Position numbers and translations under genes: made by a program. Shown piece by piece: positions 1 to 11,500 of a stretch of DNA of 64,000 nucleotides (position 1 is its first letter; every line of letters starts with the position of its first letter). The notes under the pieces were generated by a model that was given only the letters and a program-made list of their open reading frames with translations, was not told the DNA's origin and searched no databases. The stretch is from Haliotis asinina (lineage: Eukaryota; Mollusca; Gastropoda; Lepetellida; Haliotidae), in assembly GCF_037392515.1 (NCBI RefSeq), contig NC_090287.1, forward strand, positions 10,731,501 through 10,795,500, in the 5' to 3' direction.

Positions 1-105
1 AAAATCGAGATACACATTTCGGATACAATGCTATGCGTCAACCAAGTCAGTGAGACTGACCATCCGACCCCCTTAGTCGACTCTTACGACAATCTTTTAG
101 TTACA
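1..105 (-). repeat. SINE family A, 5'-truncated by window edge
   Basis: The stretch with gtcaaccaagtcagtgag and the following gactgaccatccgac matches the inner part of the SINE A copies seen in full near 2.9, 28.5 and 46.9 kb. Orientation is minus, taking the shared gcggcgtaaaactaaactca end as the 3' tail. It is diverged, and the left part lies outside the window. Confidence 0.7.
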
Positions 106-149
106 AATATTGATTACCAACCCAGTCTTCACGAGTTTGTAGTATAGGA

Positions 150-870
150 CAGATACGTCATGCTGGCATGTTGTATGCCGGTGTTTAGGTATGCAATCAT
201 GTTGTTTGCCAGTATTAAGGTTTGCTGTCATGTTTGAGAGTGTTTAGGTATGCTGTCACGTTGTTTAAGAGTGTTTTGGTATGCTGCCATGTTGTTAGCA
301 GATGTTTTGGTATGTCCCCATGTGGTTGGTAGGTGTTTTGGTATGCCCTCGTGTTGTTGGCAGATGTTTTGGTATGCCCTCATGTTGTTGGCAGGTGTTT
401 TGGTATGCCCTCATGTTGTTGACAGGTGTTTTGGTACGCCGTCATGTTGTTGGCAGGTGTTTTGGTATGCCCTCGTGTTGTTGGCAGGTGTTTTGGTATG
501 CCCTCGTGTTGTTGGCAGGTGTTTTGGTATGCCCTCATGTTGTTGGCAGGTGTTTTGGTATGCCCCCATGGTATGCCTTCATGTTGTTGGTAGGTACTTT
601 GGTATACCTTCATGTTGGCAGGTGTTTTGGTATGCCCTCGGGTTGTTAGCAGGTGCTTTGGTATGCCTTCATGTTTTTGGTAGGTGTTTTGGTATGCCTT
701 CATGTTGTTTGCAGGTGTTTTGGTACGCCCTCATGTGCTGGCGGGTCTTTTGGTTTGCTGTTATATTGTTTGCTGGTGTTTTGGTATGCTGTCATGCTAT
801 TCCCAGGTGTTTTGGTATGCAGACATGTTATTTACTATGTTCCCACGTTGTTTGCAGGTATTTCGTGGAC
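150..870. repeat. 31-bp minisatellite abutting a start codon
   Basis: About 23 head-to-tail units of roughly 31 bp, typified by tgttgttggcaggtgtttt followed by ggtatgccctca. The left units are degenerate and the middle ones (360-560) nearly identical. Because 31 is not a multiple of three, all frames stay open for long stretches, which creates spurious ORFs on both strands. The array ends about 12 nt before the ATG of the secreted-protein gene copy A. A degenerate form of the same repeat sits at the equivalent place upstream of copy B (about 52.03-52.21 kb). Confidence 0.9.
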
Positions 871-881
871 TTATCTAAAGA

Positions 882-2739
882 ATGAAGTTTGCGGCTCTCC
901 TGCTTCTGGGACTGGTGATGTCCCAAGCACAGGGTTCGGTTGAACATAGTCCAGATATTATTTTTCCCTAAGGAGTGTCGCAGTCAAATGTAGACACTCA
1001 ATCACACGCAACGGATACAACTATAACTATATATGACGATAATGAACAAAAATGGCCTATTTATATAAGATACAATCATATTTTTTCATTTGATAATTAC
1101 TTTATGTGGTTCCCAAATCCATAAAGTTTTGGTACGCTCTTGTATGATACCAGTGTCGTTCAGAGTTTTCAAAAATTAAAATTGTCCAAATAGAATGAAT
1201 GACGGCAACGTGATATGTATATCCATAGACGAGCTGTTGTTGTTTTCGGGCTTTTTTATTCTTTCGTACCGAAATATGCAGTTAGAAAGGCTCTGTGTTT
1301 GATACCCTCCCATTACACTGTGACAGTTTAAAGCGTCTCCTATCACTACAGATAGATGCGGCCTTATCAGCTTCTTGTGGTACATGAACGATGTCTGTCA
1401 CTTGAGCCTACTGAGATATTACGTCACCCTCAACGGTGTTCTGACACAGCAAGACATCCGCAACACACTCAACGCGGTGTGCAGGTAAACCTTGCACACC
1501 TTCCGCTACTGGAAGCAACATGTCTCCATTCCAGTACCGTGAATATCACTCTATACCTTGTACTGTTGGTGCTACTGCGTGGCCTGAAATGGTAGTCGTC
1601 CAATCACAAAGCACTCGTCAGCAGGAGACATTCTGTGCTGAGCTAGCGAAAATAGGGATGTTGATGGCGAATGAGTAAGTGAGTGAGTTTGGCTTTACGC
1701 CGCTTTTAGCAATATTCCAGCACTATCACCGTGGTGAACACCAGAAAGAGGCTTCACACATTGTACCTATGTGGGTATTCGAACCCCGGTCTTTCCCATA
1801 ACGAATGAACCGTTTAACCACTAGGCTGCCCCACTGCCCCTGATGGCGAATGGGTTCAGGGATTTATTACACTAGCATTATATCATAGCCGTGGAAATTT
1901 CGTGTAATTCAATAAGTATACACAATTGAGATAAAATTCCAGACGGAACGATGTCATTTATTTGGATTTACGTGGCACCGTGATCAGGTGTCCATATTAT
2001 TCAAAGTATTCACATGTCTGGGCCTATAATTTCGAAGCTCTCTTAGCACTAAGTTAGTCGTAACTGCCATACATTAACATGAAGCTACGACTCTCTTAAG
2101 AGAGCTTTGAAAATTTAGGCCCTGAACGTTCCAAAGTGGGAGAAGCCTGGGGTCCTGTGCACCGCTCTGCTGTGTGTGTATATGCCCAACCACAAAAGAA
2201 AATGGTGTTTATGTTATTCAAAGAACATCTTTTATGTCATTTTGTACTAGTGTATAAAAACTGTAAAACTTATAAGTATCTGAACAATAAGAAACCGAAG
2301 TATTTCATAATTTTCTTATGAACCGTATAATTGCGTTCGCCATCAATGTTCTTTTCGTGTAATAGTGTTGTTAAAACTTATTTTTAAAAAGAATTCAGTG
2401 ATGCATGAGATAGTCCTGATAGTTAAAAACTAAACGCGAAAATGATCTCTTTTCACCGTGAAAGAGCTGGTGATGAAACAAAAGCTACTATAAACATCGT
2501 CCAAAATTCGTCCGCAGTCATATTCCACCACGTGCGTTTTTACATCTAACAGTTAGTTATCTAACAGTTAGATGTTTTCTTCCAGTGAGGTGACGGAGGA
2601 GCGACTTCTGTGTGCAGCACAGCGAACGTCGGGCTGTGACAACCGCGACACCCTCCGCAGCTATGCTGCTGTCAACGGCATCTGCACCGACGACCACCCC
2701 TCCCAGTATGCTCAGCAGCGTAAGTCTTTGTCGTCGGCT

Positions 2740-2773
<34 letters not shown>

Positions 2774-4180
2774 CATCATCATCAACATCATGTCTCGCTC
2801 ATTTCTCTCTCTCTGGAACTAGATTTTCGAATCTCTCTTAGCGTTAAGAGAGTCGCAAGTGCCATTCACTAACATTGACTTACGACTGTCTTAGCGCTAA
2901 GAGAGCTTCAAAAGTGTCGGCACTGGACCCGTGAAGGTCCGGGATAGAACAGACCTTCAGCAACCCATATATGCTTGCCATAAAGGCGACTTATGCCTGT
3001 CATAAGGGGCGACTAACGAGATCGGGTGGTCAGGCTCGCTGACTTGGTTGACACATGTCACCGGTTCTCAGTTTCTCAGATCGATGCTCCTGCTGTTGAT
3101 CACTGGAAAGTCTGGTCCCGAGTCGATTATTTACAGACCGCCGCCGTATAGCTGGGATAGTGCTGAGTGCGGCGTAAAACTAAACTCACTCACTCCCAAC
3201 ACTATCTCTCTGACCTGGAAAACTACGAAAAATTTAAGTTTATTAAACCTTAAATTCTGTGTATTTCTGTGCTAGTCCTGGCGTCCCTCCCTCCCCGAGT
3301 GAACGCTACCTGTCTGTGGAGGTATTTGTCTGCATTGGTTGATCGTTGCGTCGAATTGACAGCATGGAGAGCAGCCTTTGGCTATAACAGAACCATGACG
3401 GAGGCTGACATTTTTCAGCACCACCAGACGTAGGTATAAATTGAAAATTAACAACACAGTGTGGTGGCGATTGTCGAGTTGTCTACTAAGAGTTATTTTA
3501 ATCTTGCTTACTATGAGGGGATTTGGTTTAGTATATGATTTCAGCAGCCTTTGAATTAAGGCATTTCACGGTCACGGGGCATGACACACTCCTGTCTTCA
3601 ATTTTAAGGAATCGAACCCAAACCTGAATGACGAACGGACACTTCAACCTCTGGAATATCCTATAGTCCACGAATCTAACATTTGATACAGGTCCTTGTT
3701 TCGCGGTCATTGATAAGGTTTGCTTATTCGCACATTTTGCACATTCAAGCGATAATGAATCGAAATATTTAGCAAGAAAGTTCCTGTATTTCCCTTGAAT
3801 ACAACGCACCCGTGACGTCATTACGTGATTGTAACTGTAACACTTTATTATTGGCTTACTATCAGATTGCTGTGTGAAAACGGTCTCTACTGCATCCTGC
3901 ATTAGACTGTCAGAAGACACATAGATAAAAATTAACAATATCGCCTCTCACATGTGTTTATTGGTAAAATTCTGTAATACTGTTCCTTGGTTTCAGCTCG
4001 ATGAACATGGGTGCCCGATGTGTGAACTCGGCGTCGGAGCGCACACTGGCCCGGTGCGTGATGGGCGAGGGTGGCGTGGAGGGGGTGAAGGCTGCGTTGC
4101 TGTTGTCTGTGCTGACACACGCCCCTCCTGGATTCATTTATAACATCACTTTCATAACCGATGTCGGTGACAGGCATTAG
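882..4180 (+). CDS. secreted ten-cysteine protein, copy A (possible pseudogene)
   Basis: I do not recognise the family. Proposed exons are 882-971 (signal peptide), 1352-1484, 2586-2719, 3276-3429 and 3997-4180. Exons 2-4 have exactly the same lengths (133, 134, 154 nt) and phases as copy B at 49.3-52.0 kb. Acceptors end in acag, ccag, ctag and tcag; donors read gtaaac, gtaagt and gtaggt. Exon 1 starts MKFAALLLLGLVMSQAQG, a clear signal peptide, but meets a TAA at 969-971 where copy B stays open, and no donor of the right phase is visible. Copy A may therefore be inactivated at its start or may use another first exon. Exons 2-5 are open and carry ten cysteines at the same places as copy B, plus NAT, NRT and NIT glycosylation sequons. 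The protein ends FITDVGDRH. Likely an extracellular disulfide-rich protein; role unknown. Confidence 0.65.
1672..1850 (-). repeat. SINE family B (tRNA-headed)
   Basis: Read on the minus strand, it begins with a tRNA-like head (ggggcagtggggcagcctag, then a B-box-like ggttcgaa segment) and ends in gctaaaagcggcgtaaagcc plus cactcactt. It lies in intron 2 of copy A. The same family is seen at 14.15, 21.8, 31.5, 52.4 and 62.5 kb. Confidence 0.85.
2012..2122. repeat. palindromic MITE, gaagctctcttag family
   Basis: The two halves are inverted: gaagctctcttagcactaag on the left and cttaagagagctttgaaaat on the right, inside flanking gggcct/aggccc. It has no coding capacity. A second member lies at 2815-2921. 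Confidence 0.75.
2729..2791. repeat. (TCG/TCA)n trinucleotide array
   Basis: About 20 triplets of tcg and tca start roughly 10 nt inside the intron after exon 3 of copy A. Copy B has a triplet array at the equivalent place (50.70-50.75 kb). The polyserine and polyhistidine ORFs here are read-through of the donor site, not protein. Confidence 0.9.
2815..2921. repeat. palindromic MITE, gaagctctcttag family
   Basis: Inverted halves: ttcgaatctctcttagcgtt at the left and agcgctaagagagcttcaaa at the right, with a short unique centre. Same family as 2012-2122. Confidence 0.75.
2925..3205 (+). repeat. SINE family A, near full length
   Basis: It starts near ggacccgtgaaggtccggga, runs through ggcgactaacgagatcggg and ttgatcactggaaagtctgg, and ends gcggcgtaaaactaaactca followed by ctcactc. 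Its last 40 bp match the tail of SINE B although the heads differ. It lies in intron 3 of copy A. Confidence 0.85.
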
Positions 4181-4225
4181 ACATCATCGAAGTCAAAGAC
4201 AGACGTTTGTATCACTAACAATGCC

Positions 4226-4845
4226 AGTACTACGGATACTCTTTAGACGTCACGTAGAGATTTAATGTCTCAGACACTCATTAGACGTCACGTAGAGATT
4301 TAATGTCACAAACACTCATCAGACATCAAGTAGAGATTTAATGTCACAGACACTCTTTAGACGTCACGTAGAGATTTAAAGTAACAGACGCTCATCAGAC
4401 ATCACGTAGAGATTTAATGCCACAGACACAAATTAGACGTCACGAAGAGATGTAATGCCACAGACACAAATTAGACGTCACGAAGAGATGTAATGCCACA
4501 GACACAAATTAGACGTCACGAAGAGATTTAAAGTAACAGACGCTCATCAGACATCACGTAGAGATTTAATGTCACAGACACAAATTAGACGTCACGTAGA
4601 GATTTAAAGTAACAGACACTCATCAGACATCACGTAGAGATTTAATGTCACAGACACAAATTAGACGTCACGTAGAGATTGAATGTCTCAGGCACTCATT
4701 AGACGTCACGTAGAGATTTAATGTCACAGACACTGTTTAGACGTCACGTAGGGATTTAAAGTAACAGACGCTCATCAGACATCACGTAGAGATTTAATGT
4801 CACAGACACCCATTAGACGTCACGTACACAAGCAATGTCATTGAC
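4226..4845. repeat. 38-bp tandem array
   Basis: About 16 units built on agacgtcacgtagagattta followed by atgtcacagacactcatt, with alternating agacgtcacg and agacatcacg starts. It begins about 45 bp past the stop codon of copy A. The same position downstream of copy B holds shorter repeats of a gatgtctaatgtctgtc motif (49.20-49.32 kb), so it may have grown from the gene's own 3' end. Confidence 0.9.
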
Positions 4846-4929
4846 AGTCTTCAGATGTAAAGTACATAATCGATGTTAACGACAAACATATAATATCACA
4901 GACATAACTCCTGTCACTGATGTCCACGA

Positions 4930-5740
4930 GTCTCGCCTACATTGGGAGTCAGTGGAACTTCTTCTTGTCTACGGATTACCTGTACCCTGGCTGAACATGG
5001 GGGCAATAAACAATTTGTGACGAATGATATCAAAACAAATTTTACTTTGTTTCCTGACATGTTATTTGCACGCGCTGATGTATGGTTTTGCATGCTTGTG
5101 ACTGTGTCCACTGTGGTGTACTAGTACATTTTCGCCTGCCTTTCTATTCGTACGACTCACCACATTAACGTTGAATGTGGTAGACAACTCCTGAAAGGTC
5201 CTCTTTGTTACTTGGGTTACCATGGCTTGTAGAAAATGCTGAATTGTTATGCCTCTCTCGAACACCTATGTTGCTTTGCTGTTTTAGTAGTCTTTGGTGA
5301 CTGGTGGCTGCTTGTGTCGAAGTAATGGTATGCTGATGATGAACGGGGCAAATTGTTGACGCTGATGGTTTGTCTTTTTGGTTGAAGGTGGTCTTGATAG
5401 TTCTGTTGACTGGGTTAGCAGGCTACTGATTCAGATTTATGAAGACATGACAAAGGCGTTCTAATTCATCCTCGGGGGTTTGGGTCGTGGAGCTGATCTT
5501 CTCTGCAAGCTCTTCTGGTTAGCGTGGCAGTTATACCTCTCATGACTTGTAGGGGGTGATTAGATGAGAAATGAAGATATTGGTCCATCCGGATTGATAT
5601 CTTTTTGACACTTAATTGTATGGAGTTTACATTGTTGCCTTTTTCTACGTGGACATCGAAGTATGGTAGCTTGTTGTCGTTTTCTTCTGCCATTGGGTGT
5701 TGTGGATGTTGAGCACTAAGGTGGCTGAGATATAGGATAA
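4930..5740 (-). pseudogene. decayed Penelope-like retroelement fragment
   Basis: On the minus strand, around 5690-5490, the translation reads LPYFDVHVEKGNN, then RMDQYLHFSSNHPLQV and RGI, then RRA. This is the order seen in the C-terminal part of Penelope-like reverse transcriptases (FLDV, then a Y-H-x-S-x-H-P block, then a basic RA segment). The rest, down to about 4930, is spread over different frames with stops. It is a partial, inactive copy. Assignment is from memory of the family; a related non-LTR element is the alternative. Confidence 0.55.
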
Positions 5741-5939
5741 TCAGTTTGGGTGAGTGATTTAGTGAGTTTGGTTTTACGCCGCATTCTAGCACGACATTTT
5801 GAGGTACTCGATTCTGATTGGTTGACTGCTGCACGTGACCGTCCTTAAACCTAAATCAAAGGACCGCTAATTACACGTCGACCGCTTCACCTGCGTATTA
5901 ATACATAGCACTCGCTGACCTTTTTGTTTGTAAACAAAC

Positions 5940-6101
5940 ATGTCGTTTGAATTAGACACAGGTGATTTTCACCTTGGTACCTTCTACGAGATATTCGGAG
6001 AAGAGAAATTTGATCTAAAGCCGGAATGGTTCGGTGACGACCTACTGGAATCAAGCGGTACAAATGAAATTCTTCAACAACAGAATTTCGGCACACATTG
6101 A
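5940..6101 (+). CDS. 53-residue ORF in the composite element
   Basis: It starts ATG at 5940 (MSFELDTGDFHLGTFYEIFG) and ends QQQNFGTH at a TGA. It is acidic with no recognised domain. It lies at the 5' side of the inserted element and could be the surviving N-terminus of the element's lost protein. An AT-rich stretch without clear coding follows before the recombinase piece. Confidence 0.35.
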   Translation: MSFELDTGDFHLGTFYEIFGEEKFDLKPEWFGDDLLESSGTNEILQQQNFGTH

Positions 6102-6424
6102 ATGTCACTGAATTAACGCTAGGTTATAACATCACATCACGGCTAAGTTAGTAATTCTCCCGGTGTTTCATTACTCGTAACACAAATAAATACACAAAAC
6201 GAACCTCAAAATATCTATATATGCGGGGATGGAATTTTGTTCAGTGACGGCCGCTTGTTCGGTAATACCCGACACCGCTCTACAAAACAGTCGTACAAGA
6301 CTGTACTGCATACGGTTGCCACTCCAAAACAAAGCACAAAACAGTATGAATTAAAATCAAAAATGAAATTTATTATTATAAACAAATCTCTGTTAAATGC
6401 GATCTTAGTAAGCAGTACACAAAC

Positions 6425-6760
6425 CATTGTGTTCGGTCCACCACTGTAACACTCTTATCACATGAAGGTGTTGAGGCTAGAGAAATTGTCAAAATAACAG
6501 GTCACAAAAACCATCAAAGTTTATCATCCTACAACACCGATTCATCGGCAGCACAGAAACGCCATTACTCAGCCATCCTTCACACCGGCAATGAAAACAC
6601 TCGGCCTATCCCTAACCTGATGCCTTTGGTCCCCGCTGCATCGTCAGTTGTTGCACCATCCACATCTACTATAAACGTGTCCAATAATAAAACTGGCATG
6701 CCTGCCCTATTCCAAATTGGCAACAACAGCGTGGTGATTAATAATTACTTCCGTGAGTAA
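6425..6760 (+). pseudogene. tyrosine recombinase C-terminus, Crypton-like
   Basis: One frame is open for about 106 codons up to the TAA at 6758. It contains SHEGVEAREIVKITGHKNHQ followed by SLSSYN, matching the conserved end of tyrosine recombinases: the HxxR-box region, the I-x-G-H-K motif and the catalytic-tyrosine area (S-x-S-Y). This form is typical of Crypton-derived DUF3504 proteins. The first catalytic half is absent, so this piece cannot be an active recombinase. Confidence 0.65.
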
Positions 6761-7345
6761 GTTTGAAAGTTTGAAGCGACAACACTTTACAGTCGTCCTA
6801 CTTGTCTGTCATGGGCTAGTCTTTAGTAATGTACTCTAGGGGTGAGGTGATTTGTCGGTTGCATATAATTGTATAAAATTGTTTAGGGGTTCTACACTAT
6901 GTAACTGACAGAATTGTATCCACATGTAAGAGACACAAACAAGTTGTCTGAGCATCCAAAATAAAGTTCTTGTACTTTGCAAATGTTTTGTCTAAATCAT
7001 TGCACATCCTGTTCTTGAGTTGGACGATTCCATATCGATTCCTGGAAAAACGCCCCATCACAACTCTGTGCTCTTGCGCGCGAAAGTGTCCGTCGTGCTA
7101 GAATGGAGATAAAGGCTAACGCGTTCGGCTTTAAATGAAACATTTGCCGGTCTTAAATCAACAGATAAAGGACCGCAAAAATGAAAACAGAATGCCTTTA
7201 TCTCCTTATTGAGCAATATTCCAGCTATATCGCAGCGGTCTGTAAATGATCGAGTCTGGACCGTGCAATCCAGGGATCAGCATCATATACATAGATCTAC
7301 GCAACTAGGATACGCGACATGTGTCAAGCACGTGAACGAGTCCCA

Positions 7346-8573
7346 CATATGCAAATTACGCAAAACAATTCATGCTTTTCAAAACGTCACTAATTACTTC
7401 CTTGGAATTTCATGTCTAATCTTAGAGTTGATAAATCATTCATCTTTTCAGTAAGTTCTGGAATATTTTGAAACTAGTATGGTCCTTACTATCTTTACAT
7501 CTTGTATGAATCAAAACTTACTTCGTCAAGAGTAATCCTTCGACAACTATAAGGTTGTTTGCTTATTTTCCGTCCGAAGAACTTCACCCTGCACTAGGCA
7601 GGAAATTGTGTGGTACGTTTTTAAAGGCAACAAAACAATATTTTGTAACGTTTTTGTTACCTTGCATCCACATGAATTGAAGTTTCAGAAGTTTTTGTTA
7701 AAAACATGACGATACTACTAATGTGAATGAAATTCCTAAATATTGATAATTGTGTTATTTTATCGTGGTTTATTTTACTCTTTACAGTAACAAAATTATG
7801 ATAAAAATATTTTTATATGCATTTTAAACCACCTAAACTACCCAATTCTACTGGTTTATTATGTGTCATAACTCCAGTGGCCGATGTGCAATTTGACTCT
7901 TTTTTTGTCGTTTTCATGTTTTTCAAAAGAATTTTTGTAACATAACTAACGACGTCACAGTCACATGCTTAGCGTGGTTTGGCATTTTTGACTATGAAAA
8001 ACATTTTGTTAATAAAGACCAAACTTTGTCACAAGTTTTGATGTCACTGCCGCAACAGCATCCAAAAAACTGAAACAGTGATTTCTCCCTGTACTGTCTT
8101 CTGATTCTACTTCCTGTTTGCAAGCAATGGCAGTGAGGAAACATGTCTGTCAAACGCTGACACAATAAAAATAGTTTTTCTGAATTTATCGCGAAAAGGT
8201 TTGTACAAAATGATATCTGAGATTCTTGCATGTCCTACGTGTACAGTGGCTGCTGCTGAAACCAGTTTATTTTGTGAAGCCAAACAAACGAAAGAATAGA
8301 GGGTCCCACATTTTGTCTGTTCTGTATCCTAAAACACGCTATTTTCAGGTGTCCGTTTCATCGATCATTGGTCGATCAGCTGCCATGACAACGTTATCAT
8401 TGCACGATCTCTCGGGCTGGTATCTCATCTACATGATATTTCAGGCAAGACCACATGGCATACTGGTAGATACTGCATATTATTGTGACTCAGTTCACGA
8501 CTTATCAGGAGAAACTTGTCAATCACATCAAGTAAATCACGTGTCAAGCAGGCGTATTGTGGGGACCCTACCA
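7346..8573. other. AT-rich spacer, no gene recognised
   Basis: I see no domain, RNA or clear repeat. The last 200 bp resemble the region before exon 1 of the second transporter-transferase copy (22.07-22.24 kb), so it probably holds the 5' UTR or promoter of the first copy. The short minus-strand ORF at 7992-8231 shows no known motif. Confidence 0.5.
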
Positions 8574-11500
8574 ATGTATTCCATTTCCACACCATCCCAC
8601 GTAAGTACACCACACTTACATCATGAAAGAAAGTAAGTATATCAAGGTCACACGACATCTTAACATTGCGAGTTAAATGTATGACATCCACGTTCAGAAC
8701 AGCTGTTTGACTGTCTGTCGAGACATGTTCCTTTGAGCGTGAAAGGTAAAGTTGTGATGTGAATCATAGGGATATTGAGAGAAATTCAAAGTGAATTAGT
8801 GTCAGGTGATATGGAAACATCGTGATGTGGTGATGTAGCATGTTTATTGTATTGCACTAACGTCCTTGGTATAAAACAGATTTACTTGTGTGCCATCGTG
8901 TAATCACGTACACATATCATCTGTAAGTATATACGATTTTGTTTCAGTCTAACTTTAGCGTATTACACCCCAAGAATGCTTGAGGTGCATCTGTCATAAC
9001 TCACACATTATTTGGAAAGATTCAAATTGAGATGCGTGTGATCAGCTAGAAGATCAGAGGCTTCTGGGACGTATCTCCTTATTTAGATATGTCTATATCA
9101 CGCATGTGGTGTGTCAATCCCAAAGTTCATGCATGTTATGTTATATGTTTGTACCCGACAAACTTTATTCTACAAGCCACAGTCCCCAAAGAGGGAAACC
9201 TAGACAGTAAAGGATAACATTTGAAATCATGTGCTCAGTACACTTTAGGGGCAAGTTATTGTTTAAAATTGATATTGCTTGTTGCTGTCACTACCGTTAT
9301 GGTCACTTGGCTTTGTTACGGTAAGGACAGATTTTGTGACGTTAGTGGCATTTTTCTAATTTATATTTGGTAGCAACTTAGTATTTATTTCAAGGATACC
9401 AGATATTTTGTAATTTTGTTTAACATTAACCATTTGTATCAAATAAATAAAATCAATAAGCTTATAAGTATGACAATCTTTGCTGTAAGGACAGGGTATT
9501 GTAACGGCTGTGACAAACAAGATGGCCGTGACAGAGCCTTTTCGGTACTGACTGTACATGCCGTCACAATGTCATTGTGACGTAAACGTGCAGTCTTTAA
9601 ATGTTTTCTATATGATAGGGATATCTTAATAAACCGTTTGCTTATTACATATTCATCCAAAAATCTTGAAACAATTTGAGTGTCAAATTTCATTAATCAG
9701 TTTTTAGAGTAGGGCTTTGTATTGGTATATTGTATTCATGTTCCCGTATATATTGCGATACGTATTGCGATGTACTGGGACCTTGAGTGTTTGACAGTGA
9801 GTGGCACTAATTGTTCATGTCAATCCTACTTTCTGCATTGTAGGTCCCTAAACATATGTGTTATGGTTCTGATAACAGCAATCTCAAAATTAGGCTGCAT
9901 TGTAATGGATTCTGTGTTTTTATGCAGTTGATAGCATTACAGTATGTTTTTATGCAATAGCATTACAATATGCAGTTTTGTCAATGAATGACGCAGGTAA
10001 ACATCTGTTGTGAATGAAAGTATGAGTAGATTTTGATTTAAACAATAAAGATAATCGCAAAATGTCTCATATGTCCTTTACCCAATACACCGGTTCTCAG
10101 AGAAATTATTGCAATACGTATCGTTTGAAAAGAATATTGTCATACACCAGTATACCGGTAATACTGTGCAGCCCTATTTTGAAGTAAACATGTCAAACCG
10201 GCTATAGTAACAAATGTCACTTCTGTATCGGCCACTTTTAAATATATAAAATTTTAAAAATCCATCAGCCATGTTATATTGTGGAACTAGATATTCTAAT
10301 ATAAATGTACAATAAATGCTTTCAGCTTTGGGTGTTTTCGTTTTAAAATTTCTTATGAAAAGGGTAAAACATAGTAAATGAAATGTCGATACACTTGCAT
10401 AATTATATTTTGTTTATTCATAATATTACAAACGTAATCAACAACATTTCAAGGTAAAACAAACACACAATTTTGAAATGTTTTTGCCAGCGTGAAATAT
10501 GAACTAATTCTTATACACCGGTCGTTACAATAGGTTGTCTACTGTATTGCACCCACTGACAGTGCCATATTGTCTGTGTCACAGTCCCTGAACCACATTG
10601 TTTTTCTAAATGCCCCTAAAGCTCTAAATGAGGGACGTCTATGAGACTGAAGCAGGGGAATGCCCAAAGGAGTGACAACCCGCCGTGAGCCTAGACCTGA
10701 TGAGAGCAGGACTAAAATGAACTGAACGGCCGTTAGCCTTGAACAGCTGGTAACAAGACAAAAAATGAGTTAAGCAACCGGTAGCCTTGAACAGATGACA
10801 ATAAGACAACAATGTGCTGATAGGATGTTAGCCTTGACCTGTTGACAAGACAACAATGTATTAAGCCGCCGTTAGCCTTGATCTAATGACAACAAGACAA
10901 CAATATGTTAGCCAGCCGTTAGCTTTGACGTGATGACAACGAAACAACAATGTGATGAGTGGCCGTTAGAATGTACCTAATGATAACACGACAGATATTG
11001 ATAAGTATTGTGTAAATAAGATATGCTCACAGTATTACATGCATGGCTTGATATATGGAAATCGAAGGAGAACATGGCTTGAGAGATAGACTCATCAGTC
11101 TTCCACTTTGATGTATAACATGGAAATATTGGATCGTGATTACTTAGTCAAAGTCATTCAGAGGTATATAATCCTCTTATACACCTCTGATTTTCCAACA
11201 CTTTATGTATTTGTTTAAACTCTGAATAACACGGTTATGGTAGAATGGAGATAAACGTATAAAGTTGGAAAATCAGAGGTATATAAAAATATCTAATAGT
11301 TCTAAATTTTGTAGTTAAAACCTCACGCTACGCGTTTGGGTTTACGTGAAATTTCGAGCTCAATTAATTTCCTTATATACCTCTGATTTTCCAACACAGT
11401 ATGTTTATGTCCTAAATATTCTCACTGTAGATAGCCAACCTATTATTTTAACCAAAATCAAAGTAATCTAGTCTCAAGTGGGGAAGATATGATTTACCGC

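Larger units (their letters stand above)
5783..7205 (+). mobile_element. composite element with Crypton-like recombinase remnant
   Basis: Inserted in a SINE. Its left edge reads cattctagcacgac (5783) and the same 14 bases occur inverted near 7090-7104, giving short terminal inverted repeats. Direct repeats carrying aaatca...aggaccgc lie inside both ends (about 5845-5872 and 7152-7182). The right end adds a small inverted-repeat unit (ggagataaaggc at about 7105, gcctttatctcc at about 7193), so a second small element may have landed at the edge. Internally there is a small ORF and a recombinase C-terminus. It is probably an internally deleted, non-autonomous derivative; Cryptons normally lack terminal inverted repeats, so the class is uncertain. 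Confidence 0.6.
5745..7345 (-). repeat. SINE family A split by a later insertion
   Basis: The tail (gtgagtttggttttacgccgc on the plus strand) lies at 5753-5785. The remainder of the SINE resumes at 7207 (gagcaatattccagctatat) and runs to about 7345. The 1.4 kb between them is foreign, so the SINE is older than the insert. Confidence 0.8.

Noticed and set aside
250-943. Overlapping 100-200-residue ORFs rich in CWQVFWYA-like repeats
   Set aside because: They are frames of a 31-bp minisatellite; the same repeat is open on both strands.
2572-2872. Polyserine and polyhistidine ORFs
   Set aside because: They run past the exon 3 donor into an intronic triplet array.
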